A DNA stretch of 64,000 nt from Mesostigma viride (lineage: Eukaryota; Streptophyta; Mesostigmatophyceae; Mesostigmatales; Mesostigmataceae): positions 1,636,529 to 1,700,528 of the forward strand of contig RPFO01000015.1 in assembly GCA_009746045.1 (NCBI GenBank), read 5' to 3'. This document shows, piece after piece, positions 10,617 through 20,408 of the stretch (position 1 is the first letter of the stretch; each line of letters opens with the position of its first letter). Position numbers and translations under genes: made by a program. A model generated the notes under the pieces. The model saw nothing but the letters and a program-made list of their open reading frames with translations. It did not search any database and was not told the origin of the DNA.

Positions 10617-11271
10617 AGTTGGAACGAGTCTAACGACGATGGACAACTGCCGAAAGCTGAAATGGAAGGATGGTTGTATTAGCAATAATACATTGAGAGT
10701 AGTGTAAGCTTGCGGGCTCAGAATGGAACGTCTGGGCAAACTCGGGTGCTGCGGCACTCCCCAGTGCTACGCCTATATGCCTATGGCAGTGCTACCTGCA
10801 GCACCTACCAGTGGACAACTGTACACTGCAATGCCATGCGACCACGTCACTAGCATCAACTACACTCGGCCCGTCAGACCCGGATAACCCGGATCTGGCG
10901 GGTCGAGCTAGAGTCTAGGCACAGTCTGGCACTAACCGCACATCGGTCCACATGACGCCTCAGTACCGTACACCCTGCCGTATGTACAGTACTGAGGTGT
11001 CCCGCTCAGCCGCGGTAGGCAATACGCGGCGCGCAGGCCGGAAATCCGTGTGTCAGCCTAAGCATCTCATCTAACTCCCATTATGTTTTCCTTTCAGGTT
11101 GAAGGCTAGCGACTTCAAGCCTGATCCTGCCCAGCTAGGAGACTGACTCCAAGCTGACTGAGGTGCTGAGCAACTGACACCCATACTGCAACATCTGGAC
11201 TGAAAAAGATGGGCCCCAGAACTCGTGCAAATTATACTTGTGAGGGCATCACGTTTAGCTCAACATCGACA
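10617..11271 (+). mobile_element. Solo LTR of the AGTT copia-like lineage
   Basis: A 655-base insertion between GCGT copies (10613-10616 and 11272-11275). A 4-base TSD is the only length that restores the G1 Pol frame (PFVVATDA joined to SKVAIGG). It starts AGTTGGAACGAG, like the K1, K2 and K3 LTRs, and its length equals the 654-base K1 LTR. No coding frame is seen. The right end (CATCGACA) departs from the expected AACT, so family membership is likely rather than proven. Confidence 0.65.
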
Positions 11272-11408
11272 GCGTCCGTTGCGACCACAAAGGGCTTGGA
11301 CGGGTCCGAGATAACGAGCACGGGGGCCGTGGTCAGGCTGCGCTTGAGGGCCTCAAAGGCCTGTTGGCACGGTTCCGACCAAACGAAAGGAACACCCTTC
11401 TTGAGGAG
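11272..11408 (-). CDS. G1 RT thumb / RNase H junction fragment
   Basis: Short Pol segment between two insertions. It encodes LLKKGVPFVWSEPCQQ and then FEALKRSLTTAPVLVISDP and PFVVATDA, the usual link between the RT thumb and RNase H of Ty3 elements. It joins in frame to 13857-15667 upstream and to 9497-10612 downstream. Confidence 0.9.
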
Positions 11409-11599
11409 AGTTGTGCTCCCGAGTGGCATCTATCCGCTGGCCGGTAGTCGCCGGCCTGGGCGCCTAGTCAGGTGGGCATCAAAGATTCTAGATGCTAGTC
11501 TAGATGCTAGTCGGTGCCTAAGCAAGGTACGGAAGCCAGTGCGCGCCGGGACGGTCAGAGAACCGTCGCCCTCGGTAGCACAGATCCGCTGAGTGCCGG

Positions 11600-11690
11600 T
11601 AGTCTCGGGTTAGAGGCTCGAGCATGCACTATCGGGTAGCCTACCGGTAGTATCGGGTTAGAGGCTCGAGCATGCCTTATCGGTTAGCGC
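11600..11690 (+). repeat. Tandem pair of a CTCGAGCATGC-containing repeat in the K3 leader
   Basis: TCGGGTTAGAGGCTCGAGC followed by ATGC occurs twice, about 45 bases apart, each time followed by an ATCGG-type tail. The same pair is present in the truncated copy at 4480-4570, so it belongs to the element and may be regulatory. Confidence 0.65.
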
Positions 11691-11890
11691 CGCGCCGCTG
11701 AGCTCCTTGCGGCCTGGCCAGCAGCAAGTGTTCAATAGCAATCAGTGGCGGCTGCGGGCTCAGCCTCCCACAATCGGTTCCCCAAACAACAAAAATCCCG
11801 TCTCCATCGCCGGCGTGCTAGCCAGCGGTGAAGGGCATTCAACTTGTATTCACAACAGTCAACATTACCGTTGACCATTTTTCTGGGCTC

Positions 11891-13108
11891 ATGGCGCGTG
11901 GCGCGGAGCGAACGCAAGCTGCAACCCAGGACCAGGGAACGCAAGCATCAACTCCGGCGGATAGGAGTGGCGCAGCCACCGTGGCGACTGAGCCAGCTGG
12001 GGGCTCGGTCAGCACAGCTCCGGGGCAGCAGTCAGCACCAACTGCCCGGAAAGTTTTCAAGAAAGAAGAGCTGCCAAGTAAGCTGCCAGAAATTCTGACG
12101 CCGTCCGCCGTGGAGGAGTTTATTAACAGCCTGGGCGAGCTCCGGCAGGACTACAACGAACTGTCCGACGCAGTTTTCCTCACCAAGCTGCGCCGGTCAG
12201 AGGTATGCAACGAGTCTTCGGGTAATGCGGACGTGCGCGGGGTCATTATCAACGCCAGCAAAGAGGCGTGGACCTGGCCCGACACAGTGAAGGCCCTGCA
12301 AGAGGTGCTCGACACCTCAAGCTTTCCTGACGAGGAAAAGGAGGGGCAGGCGCTGGTGCGCAACCTGTCGCTTGACCCCAATTACCTCAGCTCGGACATG
12401 GCCAGATTCGCGGCCCAGGTCCGGAGCAAGGGTGTCTTGAAGCACATGAGTAGCGAATATTTACTCAGCGCAGTTCTGGATGCGCTGGGGCTGACGCCAG
12501 AGAGCCGTGCCAATGTCAAGGCCGGTCTCGGCATGAAAATTGCGCTAGCGTCTTCCGTGGTAGTGGGCACCCCGGACGACCAGAAACGGTTCAACGCAGC
12601 CATGGCGCACCTCCGAGAGATGTTCAAGGACCGGGGCGGCCCCAGGCGTAACAACAAGCTGCCAACAGTTGCTCAGGTAAACCCTGTGCCTGCCTCGACC
12701 CCGCCAGCAGCTTCTCTGTCGGACTTGACCACTCTTCTTACCCAGCTGTCCACGACGGTGGCCGACAACGTGGTGCGAATGTTGGGTGGCAAACGCCGAG
12801 CTCGCGGTGGTCGGCACAACCAGAACGCGTCCAGCAAACGCGGGCCGGGAGGCGGTCAGGGCAAGCAGCCTCGACAGGAGGGCGGCGCTGGCAGGCAGCA
12901 ACAGCAGCAGGGTGGCGTCCCCAAGGAGAAGGTCGTCTGCGAGCGGTGCACCGGCGTGGGGCACACCGAGGACAACTGCACGCTGCGGCTGGACCTCGGC
13001 AAGGCGACTCGAGTGTACGTGCCGGCGCTGCTGGGCGGTTCGGCTTCCTGGACACGACCCCAACACATGCCGCGCCCCATGGCCAGCCATGCCCAAGTGA
13101 CGTCATAG
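11891..13108 (+). CDS. K3 Gag
   Basis: A structural capsid/nucleocapsid protein of about 405 residues counted from the ATG at 11891; the frame is open upstream, but this ATG starts the conserved MARGAERT segment shared with the fragment at 4138-4750. A low-complexity N-terminus is followed by a helical capsid-like middle, a Gly/Arg/Gln-rich basic region, and a CCHC knuckle, CERCTGVGHTEDNC, near the C-terminus. It ends in a TAG; pol follows within about 8 bases in another frame. There is no aspartic protease motif between the knuckle and integrase. Confidence 0.85.
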   Translation: MARGAERTQAATQDQGTQASTPADRSGAATVATEPAGGSVSTAPGQQSAPTARKVFKKEELPSKLPEILTPSAVEEFINSLGELRQDYNELSDAVFLTKLRRSEVCNESSGNADVRGVIINASKEAWTWPDTVKALQEVLDTSSFPDEEKEGQALVRNLSLDPNYLSSDMARFAAQVRSKGVLKHMSSEYLLSAVLDALGLTPESRANVKAGLGMKIALASSVVVGTPDDQKRFNAAMAHLREMFKDRGGPRRNNKLPTVAQVNPVPASTPPAASLSDLTTLLTQLSTTVADNVVRMLGGKRRARGGRHNQNASSKRGPGGGQGKQPRQEGGAGRQQQQQGGVPKEKVVCERCTGVGHTEDNCTLRLDLGKATRVYVPALLGGSASWTRPQHMPRPMASHAQVTS

Positions 13109-13115
13109 AGGTGAT

Positions 13116-13856
13116 GTGTGTCGCGGTGAGTCGGCTAGGCGTGAGGATGCTGTGCCTTGTAGTCCTAATGTTCCCACGTCCGTGGTTCAGAATGGAAGTG
13201 CAAGTGCTGCAGCTGATCAGGAGTGCGTGCCCAGCGTGGTCGCAATAGAGCCTGAACACGCCCTTCCGGAGCTCACCCCTTCAGGTGAGATAGTGCCGGC
13301 AGATGCCAAGGTAGCCCCTCACGTAGACGTGGAGTTGGGTCGCCGCCTCAGTAAGGCCTCATTAGAGCACATTGCCGACAGGAATGCACATGCAGAGAGC
13401 TTGGCGGGGCAGGTGCCTAGCATAGAAGGGGATGGCACCACCTCCACGGCCATGGGATTGCGGATGCTTGCTCACCAGATTCACCTTGCGGTGGGTCATG
13501 TGGCGGGGCAAACGCTAGACTGGGCGACTAGGCTTATGGGGGCGCCGGGGTTGAAGGTCGCTCAGGCGGAGTTAGAGGAGTGCCACGCATGCGCAAGTGT
13601 CCGGAAGAAGCGTAGGCGCTGGCATGCTAAGACTCCTTCCCCGTACCGGGGGAGGTTAGTGGGGGATGTCATGCATTTGGAGGAGGGGGACTATTATTTG
13701 GTCTTGATGGATCGCTATACCAAGTTCCTAGCCATCGAGCCTCTGCCAAGCATGGTAGAGGAGTCCTTGTGGCGGGGGCTGCGCATTGCCATGTCTTGAA
13801 CTTCTTTCCCATTTCTGAGGTCATGTTGGACCAACAATTTGATTGCATTGTCAACT
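13116..13856 (+). pseudogene. K3 integrase N-terminal part, truncated
   Basis: Encodes a linker, then a copia-type pre-integrase zinc region (HQIHLAVGH ... CHACASVRKK) and the first part of the core with the first Asp (GDVMHLEEGDYYLVLMDRYTKF). A one-base shift near 13770 moves the frame, and the coding similarity continues to QQFDCIV at the element's end. The second Asp region is cut at the boundary and the Glu is absent, so it cannot be active. Confidence 0.85.
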
Positions 13857-15667
13857 AGGAGGGCGTTAATGGGGGCAGCGATCGTCGCGAAACGGGGGAT
13901 GAAACGTCGGTAATACGACGCGACACCCAAAAAGCTGCGCACGCCCTTGACGTTGATCGGGGTCGGCCACTGCTGGATGGAGGCGATCTTGGAGGGGTCC
14001 GTCGCGACGCCGGCAGCGGACAGGGTATGACCGAGGAACGGTACGCTGCGACCAGCGCGGACCTTGGCCTTGCGGACCGAAAGATTCTCCTCCTCCATGA
14101 TGCGCAATACCGTGGCGACGTCCTCGAGGTGATCCTCAAAGGTCTTGGAGTACACCAAGATGTCATCCAGGTATGCGAGCGCACAAGTGCGCTTGTAGGA
14201 CCACGGGGGCTTCGCGCCCCGGTTGGGGTCCTCGAGGTCACGGGAAACCTGCGGGAGATGCGCGGTTCCCATGACTGGGCGGAGGATGTCATTCATGAGC
14301 ATCTGAAAGCTCGCAGGGGAATTGCACAACCCCATGGCGGCCACACGGAACTGATAGTGGCCGAACGGCGTGTTGAACGCCGTTTTATGACAGTCCTCCG
14401 GCGCAATCCTTAACTGCCAGAACCCGTCTGGGCAATCAAGGACGGTGAAACATGTGGCGCCCTGCACGCGGTTGAAGATATCGTCGATGCGGGGGAGAGG
14501 GTACTTGGACTTTACCGTAATAGCGTTCAGCTTACGATAGTCCGTGACGAGCCGCCACTTGCCCCCAGGCTTGGGGACCAACAGCACGCCTGCTGAGAAG
14601 GGGCTGTTGCTGGGCTCGATGAGACCCCGCTCCAGAAGCGCCATCAAGATCTTCTTGAGCTCCACCAGCTCCACCGGACCCATGCGGTACATAGGGGACG
14701 TCGTAGGGCCATAGCCCTCCTGCAATTGGATGCGGTGGAGCACCGAGCGCGGCGGGGGAAACTCTTGCTTACTCTCATCAAAGAGCTTCGTGCGTGCTGC
14801 CAACACCGCATTGTAGCGCTCAGTCTCCTCGGGGGTGAAGCCCACACCGACCTCATTGAGCATGAGCTCCACGGCAGCGAGGTCGAGGCGATACATGTAG
14901 TATTCCTTGCCCTGACGCAACTTGCCCTCCAACGACTTGATGCTCATGAGGATCTGTGAGGCTTGGCGGGGTTGGGTAAATTCCCGCTCGTGCGTGACGT
15001 TGTGCACAGTGGGACCCTGCGCCTGATATTCGCCAACCGGACTCCAAAAGGAGCCGTCGGGGAACCACACCACGCGACGCTTAATGCTGATGTCAACATC
15101 CTGAGCGTCCATCCAGTCAATGCCAATAATGATATCGGCTGCGCCCAGCGGCGCGACAGTGGCGGTAAGCTCCACAGGGATGCCCTGAATCACCGCCTTG
15201 ATGTCGACTAGACCTGGCGAGGGGTTCTTGCGACCATCTGAGTAAGTCACATTTACCACTGTCGCGTGTGGCCGTATAGTGTAGCCAGCGCGACGCGCCA
15301 GTGCCTCATTGATGAATGACGTGGAAGCACCCGTGTCGACCATGAACTGCACGTCCATGACAGTCTTGCCCTTGAGGAAGGGGTCCAGTGCTGTTGATGG
15401 CACTGCCAGACCCCCTCGAAAGAGGAGCAAGCTGCGGGCCGCACTCCTCGGGGCTGCATGCGTCGGCGGGGCGTCCGCGTTGCTGCCCGAAGCCGGAATT
15501 GTAGCCGTGGCTGGAGCCTCACCAACTGGCTCCATACTCGCGCCGGTATCCGCAACTAACGGTGCCTGTACGGCGGAGCTACTGCTATCTACACTATTCA
15601 CTCCTACTACGCTATCTACCCTATCTACCTGAGCTACCGCTACTTCTACCCCCAAGGGGAGGGACAC
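13857..15667 (-). CDS. G1 protease and reverse transcriptase
   Basis: N-terminal part of Pol. The aspartic protease has FMVDTGASTSF near residue 108. RT has LVPKPGGKWRLVTDYRKLNAIT, FTVLDCPDGFWQLRI, the catalytic ALAYLDDILVYSK and FLGVASYYRRFIP. Protease cuts the polyprotein and RT makes cDNA in the particle. The first codon of the open segment is GTG, and the same frame is open upstream over the end of gag (GGLPAIRSSR). The related G3 sequence is conserved across this stretch, so translation probably enters from gag by a -1 shift. K3 interrupts it after PINALL. Confidence 0.95.
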
Positions 15668-15699
15668 TACGCGCGAGGAACGGATGGCCGGGAGGCCGC

Positions 15700-16302
15700 C
15701 TAGTTCAACCGCCCGGTCCGCTCTTCCCCCTCCTCCACCGGTTCCTCCTCATCGTCGTCGCCATACGCATAGCCTGCGATGGCCTGGGCATCCAGCCGCC
15801 CACTGTCCGAGTCGTGATCGGCCGCGCCTCGTTGCTGCGCTAGCACCTTGTTCACCTCGCGGGTCACCCGTTGGAAGGATGGACCTGAGGCCCGAGGCGT
15901 TTGATACTGCGCGGGCTGGCGGCGGGCATTCTGCAGCTTGGCTGCACGTGCTCCCGCATTACGGGGCCGATCGCCTCGCTGCGCAGGGTCCGGACGTTTG
16001 CCGAAGGCGGGGCCAGAGAACTGGGGTACATGCGTCTCCTCATCCTTGCGGGCGCGCAGGCGAGGGCACTCGCGCTTGAGGTGGCCAACCTCGCCGCACG
16101 CAAAGCAGCGGGAAGTGGCCGGATCGATCGCATTGACCTGGAAATCAGGGTCATAATCGCTCTCCGCTGGCAGCTCGTAGTCATACGCGTCCTCCTGTGC
16201 GACCTCAGGGTCCGCGGTGGTGAAGTGGACGCGCCGGGGTGCCGCGAGCGGGAAGCGCCGTGTAGATGCTGCACGGCGGCGGGCGATCACATCCGAGACT
16301 TG
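15700..16302 (-). CDS. G1 Gag, C-terminal part with zinc knuckle
   Basis: Encodes the end of Gag: SDVIARRRAAST, an acidic stretch, the CCHC knuckle CFACGEVGHLKREC, then a basic Gln/Arg region and an acidic tail ending in TGRLN. It continues in frame from 31765-32777 after G2 is removed (QQYLLQ joined to VSDVIA, TSD ACTTG). The CCHC knuckle binds genomic RNA during packaging. Confidence 0.92.
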   Translation of the reverse strand, partial: QVSDVIARRRAASTRRFPLAAPRRVHFTTADPEVAQEDAYDYELPAESDYDPDFQVNAIDPATSRCFACGEVGHLKRECPRLRARKDEETHVPQFSGPAFGKRPDPAQRGDRPRNAGARAAKLQNARRQPAQYQTPRASGPSFQRVTREVNKVLAQQRGAADHDSDSGRLDAQAIAGYAYGDDDEEEPVEEGEERTGRLN

Positions 16303-17191
16303 TGTTGCACGGATGCAACATGCCATTTGTGGTATTAAATTATCCGTCCCGGTCGATCGGCGCCGACCGTAATCCGGCGCCAGTGCCGAGGCCATAGTAT
16401 AGTTGGCAGCCGAGGCAATCCGTGTGGAAGTAAGTGTAGAAGTTTTGCTGACGAACTTGGCCTTTGCGCCGTAGGCAGACCTAGCGCCTTAAGGATTGAG
16501 AACGAATGCGAAAGACCTTTGACTTCCTATGCGTCACAGCGCACGATGGTGGCTTAAGAATACTCGTCACACAATACGAATAAGCTCAAACCCGGAAAAC
16601 CGGTTTCGTATATTACAATGTTACCACACAGATTAAAACACTCAATGCGGGAAGACTTACACCCAGTAGGCGAGGGATTCACACTCGAGCCCACAGGAGA
16701 TTTACACTCCAGGATTAAGCGATGGTAAATAATCTGTAGAGCAACGTGGTAAATTACGATACAAGGTCCGGGATTGCTGGCATAGCTCGTGCCTTCCTAT
16801 TTTGTCCCTTCGTCCCCGTTGGTGGCTGCGCCTGGCGCTGCCAACCAGGCATGACGTGAGGTCCGCGGGGACGGGCTTCTCGAACCGTCTAGAACACATT
16901 AAAGACCAGTACGGCTAGAGGCCTCTCCTGAAAATATCCAAATGTCCGTAGGTACCATCATAACGCATGTGCAGTGCCACTTGGCTGTCCCGTAACTCCC
17001 GTTCAGGCGCTAGGTCTGCCTACGGCGCAAAGGCCAAGTTCGTCAGCAAAACTTCTACACTTACTTCCACACGGATTGCCTCGGCTGCCAACTATACTAT
17101 GGCCTCGGCACTGGCGCCGGATTACGGTCGGCGCCGATCGACCGGGACGGATAATTTAATACCACAAATGGCATGTTGCATCCGTGCAACA
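16303..17191 (-). repeat. G2 3' LTR with 187-base inverted arms
   Basis: 889 bases, ending TGTTGCAC...GTGCAACA against the TSD. The outer arm 16303-16489 is the inverted copy of 17005-17191, 187 bases each. The other LTR (31056-31764) matches 16482-17191 but lacks nearly all of the arm at 16303-16489. Confidence 0.88.
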
Positions 17192-17207
17192 CACCTCCCC
17201 CCCCCAA
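17192..17207 (-). promoter_or_regulatory. G2 polypurine tract
   Basis: On the minus strand a run GTTGGGGGGGGGAGGTG lies immediately before the 3' LTR. It is the expected primer for plus-strand DNA synthesis. Confidence 0.85.
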
Positions 17208-17322
17208 CAAAAGAGGCGGCTACTCCTGTAGCCGGGACTTATAAATGACTGTATACATGGTCACTGTTCCCTTCCAGGGCACGCATTGATCGTGCCAATT
17301 GTCACCGTCCGTTGGCGATGGT

Positions 17323-17562
17323 TTACGGCGCCGGGCGGTAAGGGCTCGGGCGGTGACCCCCACGAGCGGAGCCCCCACGGCCATGCCCGCGCAGAGGTGC
17401 GGCCGGGCGTTGACGCCGGGGGACACGCTCAGCCGGCGCGGCCTCAGCCGGCTCGGGAAGAGGCAGGCCATTGGCCTGGACTAGGGCGGGCTGGAAGGTG
17501 AGTTGCCGCTCGCCGGCGCGTGCATCATGGCGTTTGGCCAGGTTGACATCCCGCAGCGCCTC
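17323..17562 (-). CDS. G2 downstream accessory ORF, C-terminal part
   Basis: Second half of a 132-residue ORF that begins at 24559 and is split by N1 at TSD GCCTC. This part encodes LRDVNLAKRHDARAGERQ and a Pro/Arg/Gly-rich tail ending YRPAP. Both halves are whole numbers of codons after removal of one TSD copy. I recognise no family, and it is unrelated to the G1/G3 accessory protein. Confidence 0.6.
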   Translation of the reverse strand, partial: EALRDVNLAKRHDARAGERQLTFQPALVQANGLPLPEPAEAAPAERVPRRQRPAAPLRGHGRGGSARGGHRPSPYRPAP

Positions 17563-18007
17563 TGTTAGGGATATAATATCCACCTGGCCACAATGTATCC
17601 CAGCCTGATTTATTTCTTGTTGGATTTATTCCATATGGACTGGGAATTCGATAGCTTTGATAAGCTAGATGGATTGGGCTCAATGAGCTGATCAATATTC
17701 ATGTGCCATAGTCGTATACTTGGACATGGATGACTTGTAACCTGAGTCAGCCTAGTAGCATCACGTATTTGATTGACAAGTGGTGCTATGGCCTATTGGA
17801 CAAGTGTTTGGTCCATGAGCTGACAAGTGTTGGCAGCTTATGATGACACATGTTATGACTTACATGATGACAAGTGGGTAGACTCATTGCATGACACTTG
17901 TCACTCCAAGGAGAAGAGATGTGTCACTTTATTAATCATGTTATGTGGCACATTATTATGTAGACACTTGGCATCTAGCTATTATGCCAGCTCATTGGAT
18001 CATGTCT

Positions 18008-18118
18008 AGAATGTTCTAGGAATGTTCTAAGAATATGCCAGGAATATTCCTGGAATATACTGAGAATATGCTAGGAATATGCTAGGATGTTTCTACAAGC
18101 TTCTGTGATGATGTCATT
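18008..18118 (+). promoter_or_regulatory. U3 array of GAAnnTTC motifs and a TGATGTCAT site
   Basis: The U3 region holds AGAATGTTC, GGAATGTTC and GGAATATTCC plus several GAATATGC variants, followed by TGATGTCATT; after U1/U2 the next LTR bases give a second GATGTCAT. GAAnnTTC is the core of heat-shock elements. In the uninterrupted 3' LTR the array (about 24047-24130) lies some 60-140 bases before the TATA box. Its regulatory role is inferred. Confidence 0.5.
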
Positions 18119-20098
18119 CATACACCCGTTTGCTCACCATAGTCACCAGCATCTTTGTTGAAACAATAAGTAGATGCATACAGACAGGTAGCGGTTACAG
18201 AACCGCTATTAAGAACTCCTTAGGCATGGCTCGCGATTACCCGCGCAGACCAGGCCACCAAAGAGGGTGGGTGGGTGGGACAAGAAAAAAGACCACAACA
18301 ATGTCACTACGCCGCCAAAGTAGTCAAACTGCCCTAGCACGGGGCTGACATCAGCAACCGAGCTTAACTTAACACGCTAACCTGAGAATGTAGCGACACC
18401 TACCGTACCACAAAAACAACAACCAATCAAATACCCTTTCCGAAAGGTTCTAATTATCATTCAACAAACCGGTTCAACAAACCCGGCCCTGTCAAACTTT
18501 AAGCATAAGATTGTTTCGAGATTGTAGCACAATAGGGCCACTGCCCCTACTAACAATTCCAGGTCGCCAGCCATTAGCCAAATCCGGTTACATCTGCCAA
18601 ACCCGCCCGGTTCAGCCGACCATCCAGGCGGCTCCCGTGAGCGGCCTTATTCCCCGCCTCACTTCGAGAAACTCTTTTCAAAGAAATCCGATTCATACAC
18701 CCGTTTGCTCACCATAGTCACCAGCATCTTTGTTAAAACAATAAGTAGATGCATACAGACAGGTAGCGGTTACAGAACCGCTATTAAGAACTCCTTAGGC
18801 ATGGCTCGCGATTACCCAACCTCCCCTTCCTGGCCCTCCGGTCCGCTAAAGAAGCACCATTTCCTTTCCCGTCAAAAGCTGTCCTGTCGCGATGGGCGCT
18901 CTCCGTTACCAGAAAACAGATTTGATTCCCAGCGACTGTGAATGCACAAAAATTCATGCACTGTCGATCGACACAGCTCGCATTTTTGACCCCACTCGGG
19001 GGCCCCCGCTGACCTCGTTCCCGACCTCTTCTCTGGTCCGCTAAGGGGTGCTGTCGCGGAACACAAAGTCAAAGCAAAAGCTGCTGACTGGCACCGCTGA
19101 TTCCAGCCGACGCCCAGTTTACAACTTTTTTGAAGAGCAACCAACCTAGTGCCGAGCACATAAACACTCCTTCCGTACAAAAAAGTGGAAATACCACTGA
19201 ATACGAAATCAAGTTGGTTTTCAGCCCTTGCCTCCTGCGCCGAGGCTCCGTGTCCCACAACGGTGACTTAAATTTTTTACCCCCCCGAGCCGCGGCGGCC
19301 CTCAAGCCAAGCCCAACCCGGAATGCAAGCATTTCCAGGTACGAGACAACTTAAAGGCAGGCCAGCCTGCCGACAGCCCAACCCGAGGCGCAAGCATCCC
19401 CAGGTACGGAACCATCAAGCAAGCTAGCCCTTGCCCAACCCGGCCAGCTGGCCGTTTCTTTCAAACAAACCAGCCATGCATCAGCCCCCGCTTCGCATTT
19501 AAACCCCGATCACCCGGACATTAATTCCGGGCCAGTGGCAGCCATGAATCCTTAAGCAGCCAGGGATCATGGATGCCGGAAATTTGGTCAACAAATTTTA
19601 GCCCCGCACCCATGCTGAGCGCAAGGCTGGTGAGGCACTTCTTGTACCGCCATAGCCTCAGCCGTCGGCGCTCAGCCAACGTTTACAAGAAAAAAGACCA
19701 CAACAATGTCACTACGCCGCCAAAGTAGTCAAACTGCCCTAGCACGGGGCTGACATCAGCAACCGAGCTTAACTTAACACGCCAACCTGAGAATGTAGCG
19801 ACACCTACCGTACCACAAAAACAACAACCAATCAAATACCCTTTCCGAAAGGTTCTAATTATCATTCAACAAACCGGTTCAACAAACCCGGCCCTGTCAA
19901 ACTTTAAGCATAAGATTGTTTCGAGATTGTAGCACAATAGGGCCACTGCCCCTACTAACAATTCCAGGTCGCCAGCCATTAGCCAAATCCGGTTACATCT
20001 GCCAAACCCGCCCGGTTCAGCCGACCATCCAGGCGGCTCCCGTGAGCGGCCTTATTCCCCGCCTCACTTCGAGAAACTCTTTTCAAAGAAATCCGATT
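18119..20098. mobile_element. U1/U2: head-to-tail pair of an unclassified element
   Basis: Two units lie in tandem in N1's 5' LTR. U1 18119-18693 and U2 18694-20098 share a 5' block of about 125 bases (CATACACCCGTTTGC...) and a 414-base 3' block (18280-18693 and 19685-20098). U2 has 866 bases between the blocks and U1 only 36. ATT is found before, between and after the units, perhaps a 3-base TSD. The ends have no TIR. An 8-base-stem hairpin (TAGCGGTT / AACCGCTA) lies in the 5' block. No coding region is seen. The head-to-tail arrangement recalls Helitrons, but TC...CTRR ends are not evident. Confidence 0.75.
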
Positions 20099-20337
20099 GC
20101 TGATGTCATCCTTCCTAGCCTAAATTAGGTATAAAAGGAAACTGCCCCCTAAGGGCAGGTACCTCCATTTAACCTCTATTCAACCTCTATTCCTAACCTC
20201 TGAAATAAAACTCTTTTTCTGGTCTCTCTTCCATTGTCTTCAAGCTCAGTCTTTCATCACCTGCAAGGTGCGAGGGTAGCAAGGCCAAGCACAAGGCATT
20301 GTGTAAAACCCATTAGTTTCCTCTCCCTTTTCCAACA

Positions 20338-20349
20338 TGGTATCGGAGG
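20338..20349 (+). promoter_or_regulatory. N1 primer-binding site
   Basis: TGGTATCGGAGG lies directly after the 5' LTR. Its complement ends in CCA, as a tRNA 3' end does. Identical or near-identical sites follow the LTRs of N2, T1 and G1. Confidence 0.85.
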
Positions 20350-20408
20350 ATTGTTCATGAGCTCCAAGAAGACCACCAAGAAACCCAGCCCAGTTACAAG
20401 CTCCATGC

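Larger units (their letters stand above)
11409..13856 (+). mobile_element. K3: copia-like element, truncated inside integrase but flanked by a TSD
   Basis: Inserted in G1 RT with TSD AGGAG (11404-11408 and 13857-13861). Termini AGTTGTGC and GTCAACT form a 5-base inverted repeat. It contains a 5' LTR/leader, gag and the first part of integrase. It then ends at a sequence encoding EVMLDQQFDCIV, which aligns with KVQADLQFDCLI of K1 integrase. RT, RNase H and a 3' LTR are absent, so it looks like an integrated incomplete cDNA or an internally deleted copy. Confidence 0.8.
17563..20337 (+). repeat. N1 5' LTR, interrupted by U1/U2
   Basis: Starts TGTTAGGGATATAATATCC and ends TTTTCCAACA. U1/U2 occupies 18119-20098. 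It contains the same U3 elements as the other LTRs, a TATAAAAGG box near 20132 and an AATAAA-type site near 20205. Confidence 0.92.

Noticed and set aside
13116..13799. K3 integrase and K2 pol as two halves of one copia element
   Set aside because: K3 has its own TSD (AGGAG) inside G1, and the K2 edge is at the G1 LTR in a different domain. The two do not abut in sequence.
16303..17191. A free-standing DNA transposon with 187-base TIRs
   Set aside because: The TSD ACTTG flanks 16303-31764 as a whole, a polypurine tract adjoins 17192, and most of the segment recurs at 31056-31764. It is therefore an LTR of G2.
17827..18009. A 60-codon open frame repeated in nearly every N-family LTR (also near 23867, 33425, 37853, 48332 and 49364)
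   Set aside because: It lacks an ATG start, lies across the U3 motif cluster upstream of the TATA box, and its conservation is explained by LTR identity. No protein feature supports it.
18119..20098. U1/U2 as Helitrons
   Set aside because: The tandem arrangement fits, but there is no TC 5' end with a CTRR 3' end and no hairpin about 10 bases from the 3' end, and no Rep/helicase is present. Left unclassified.
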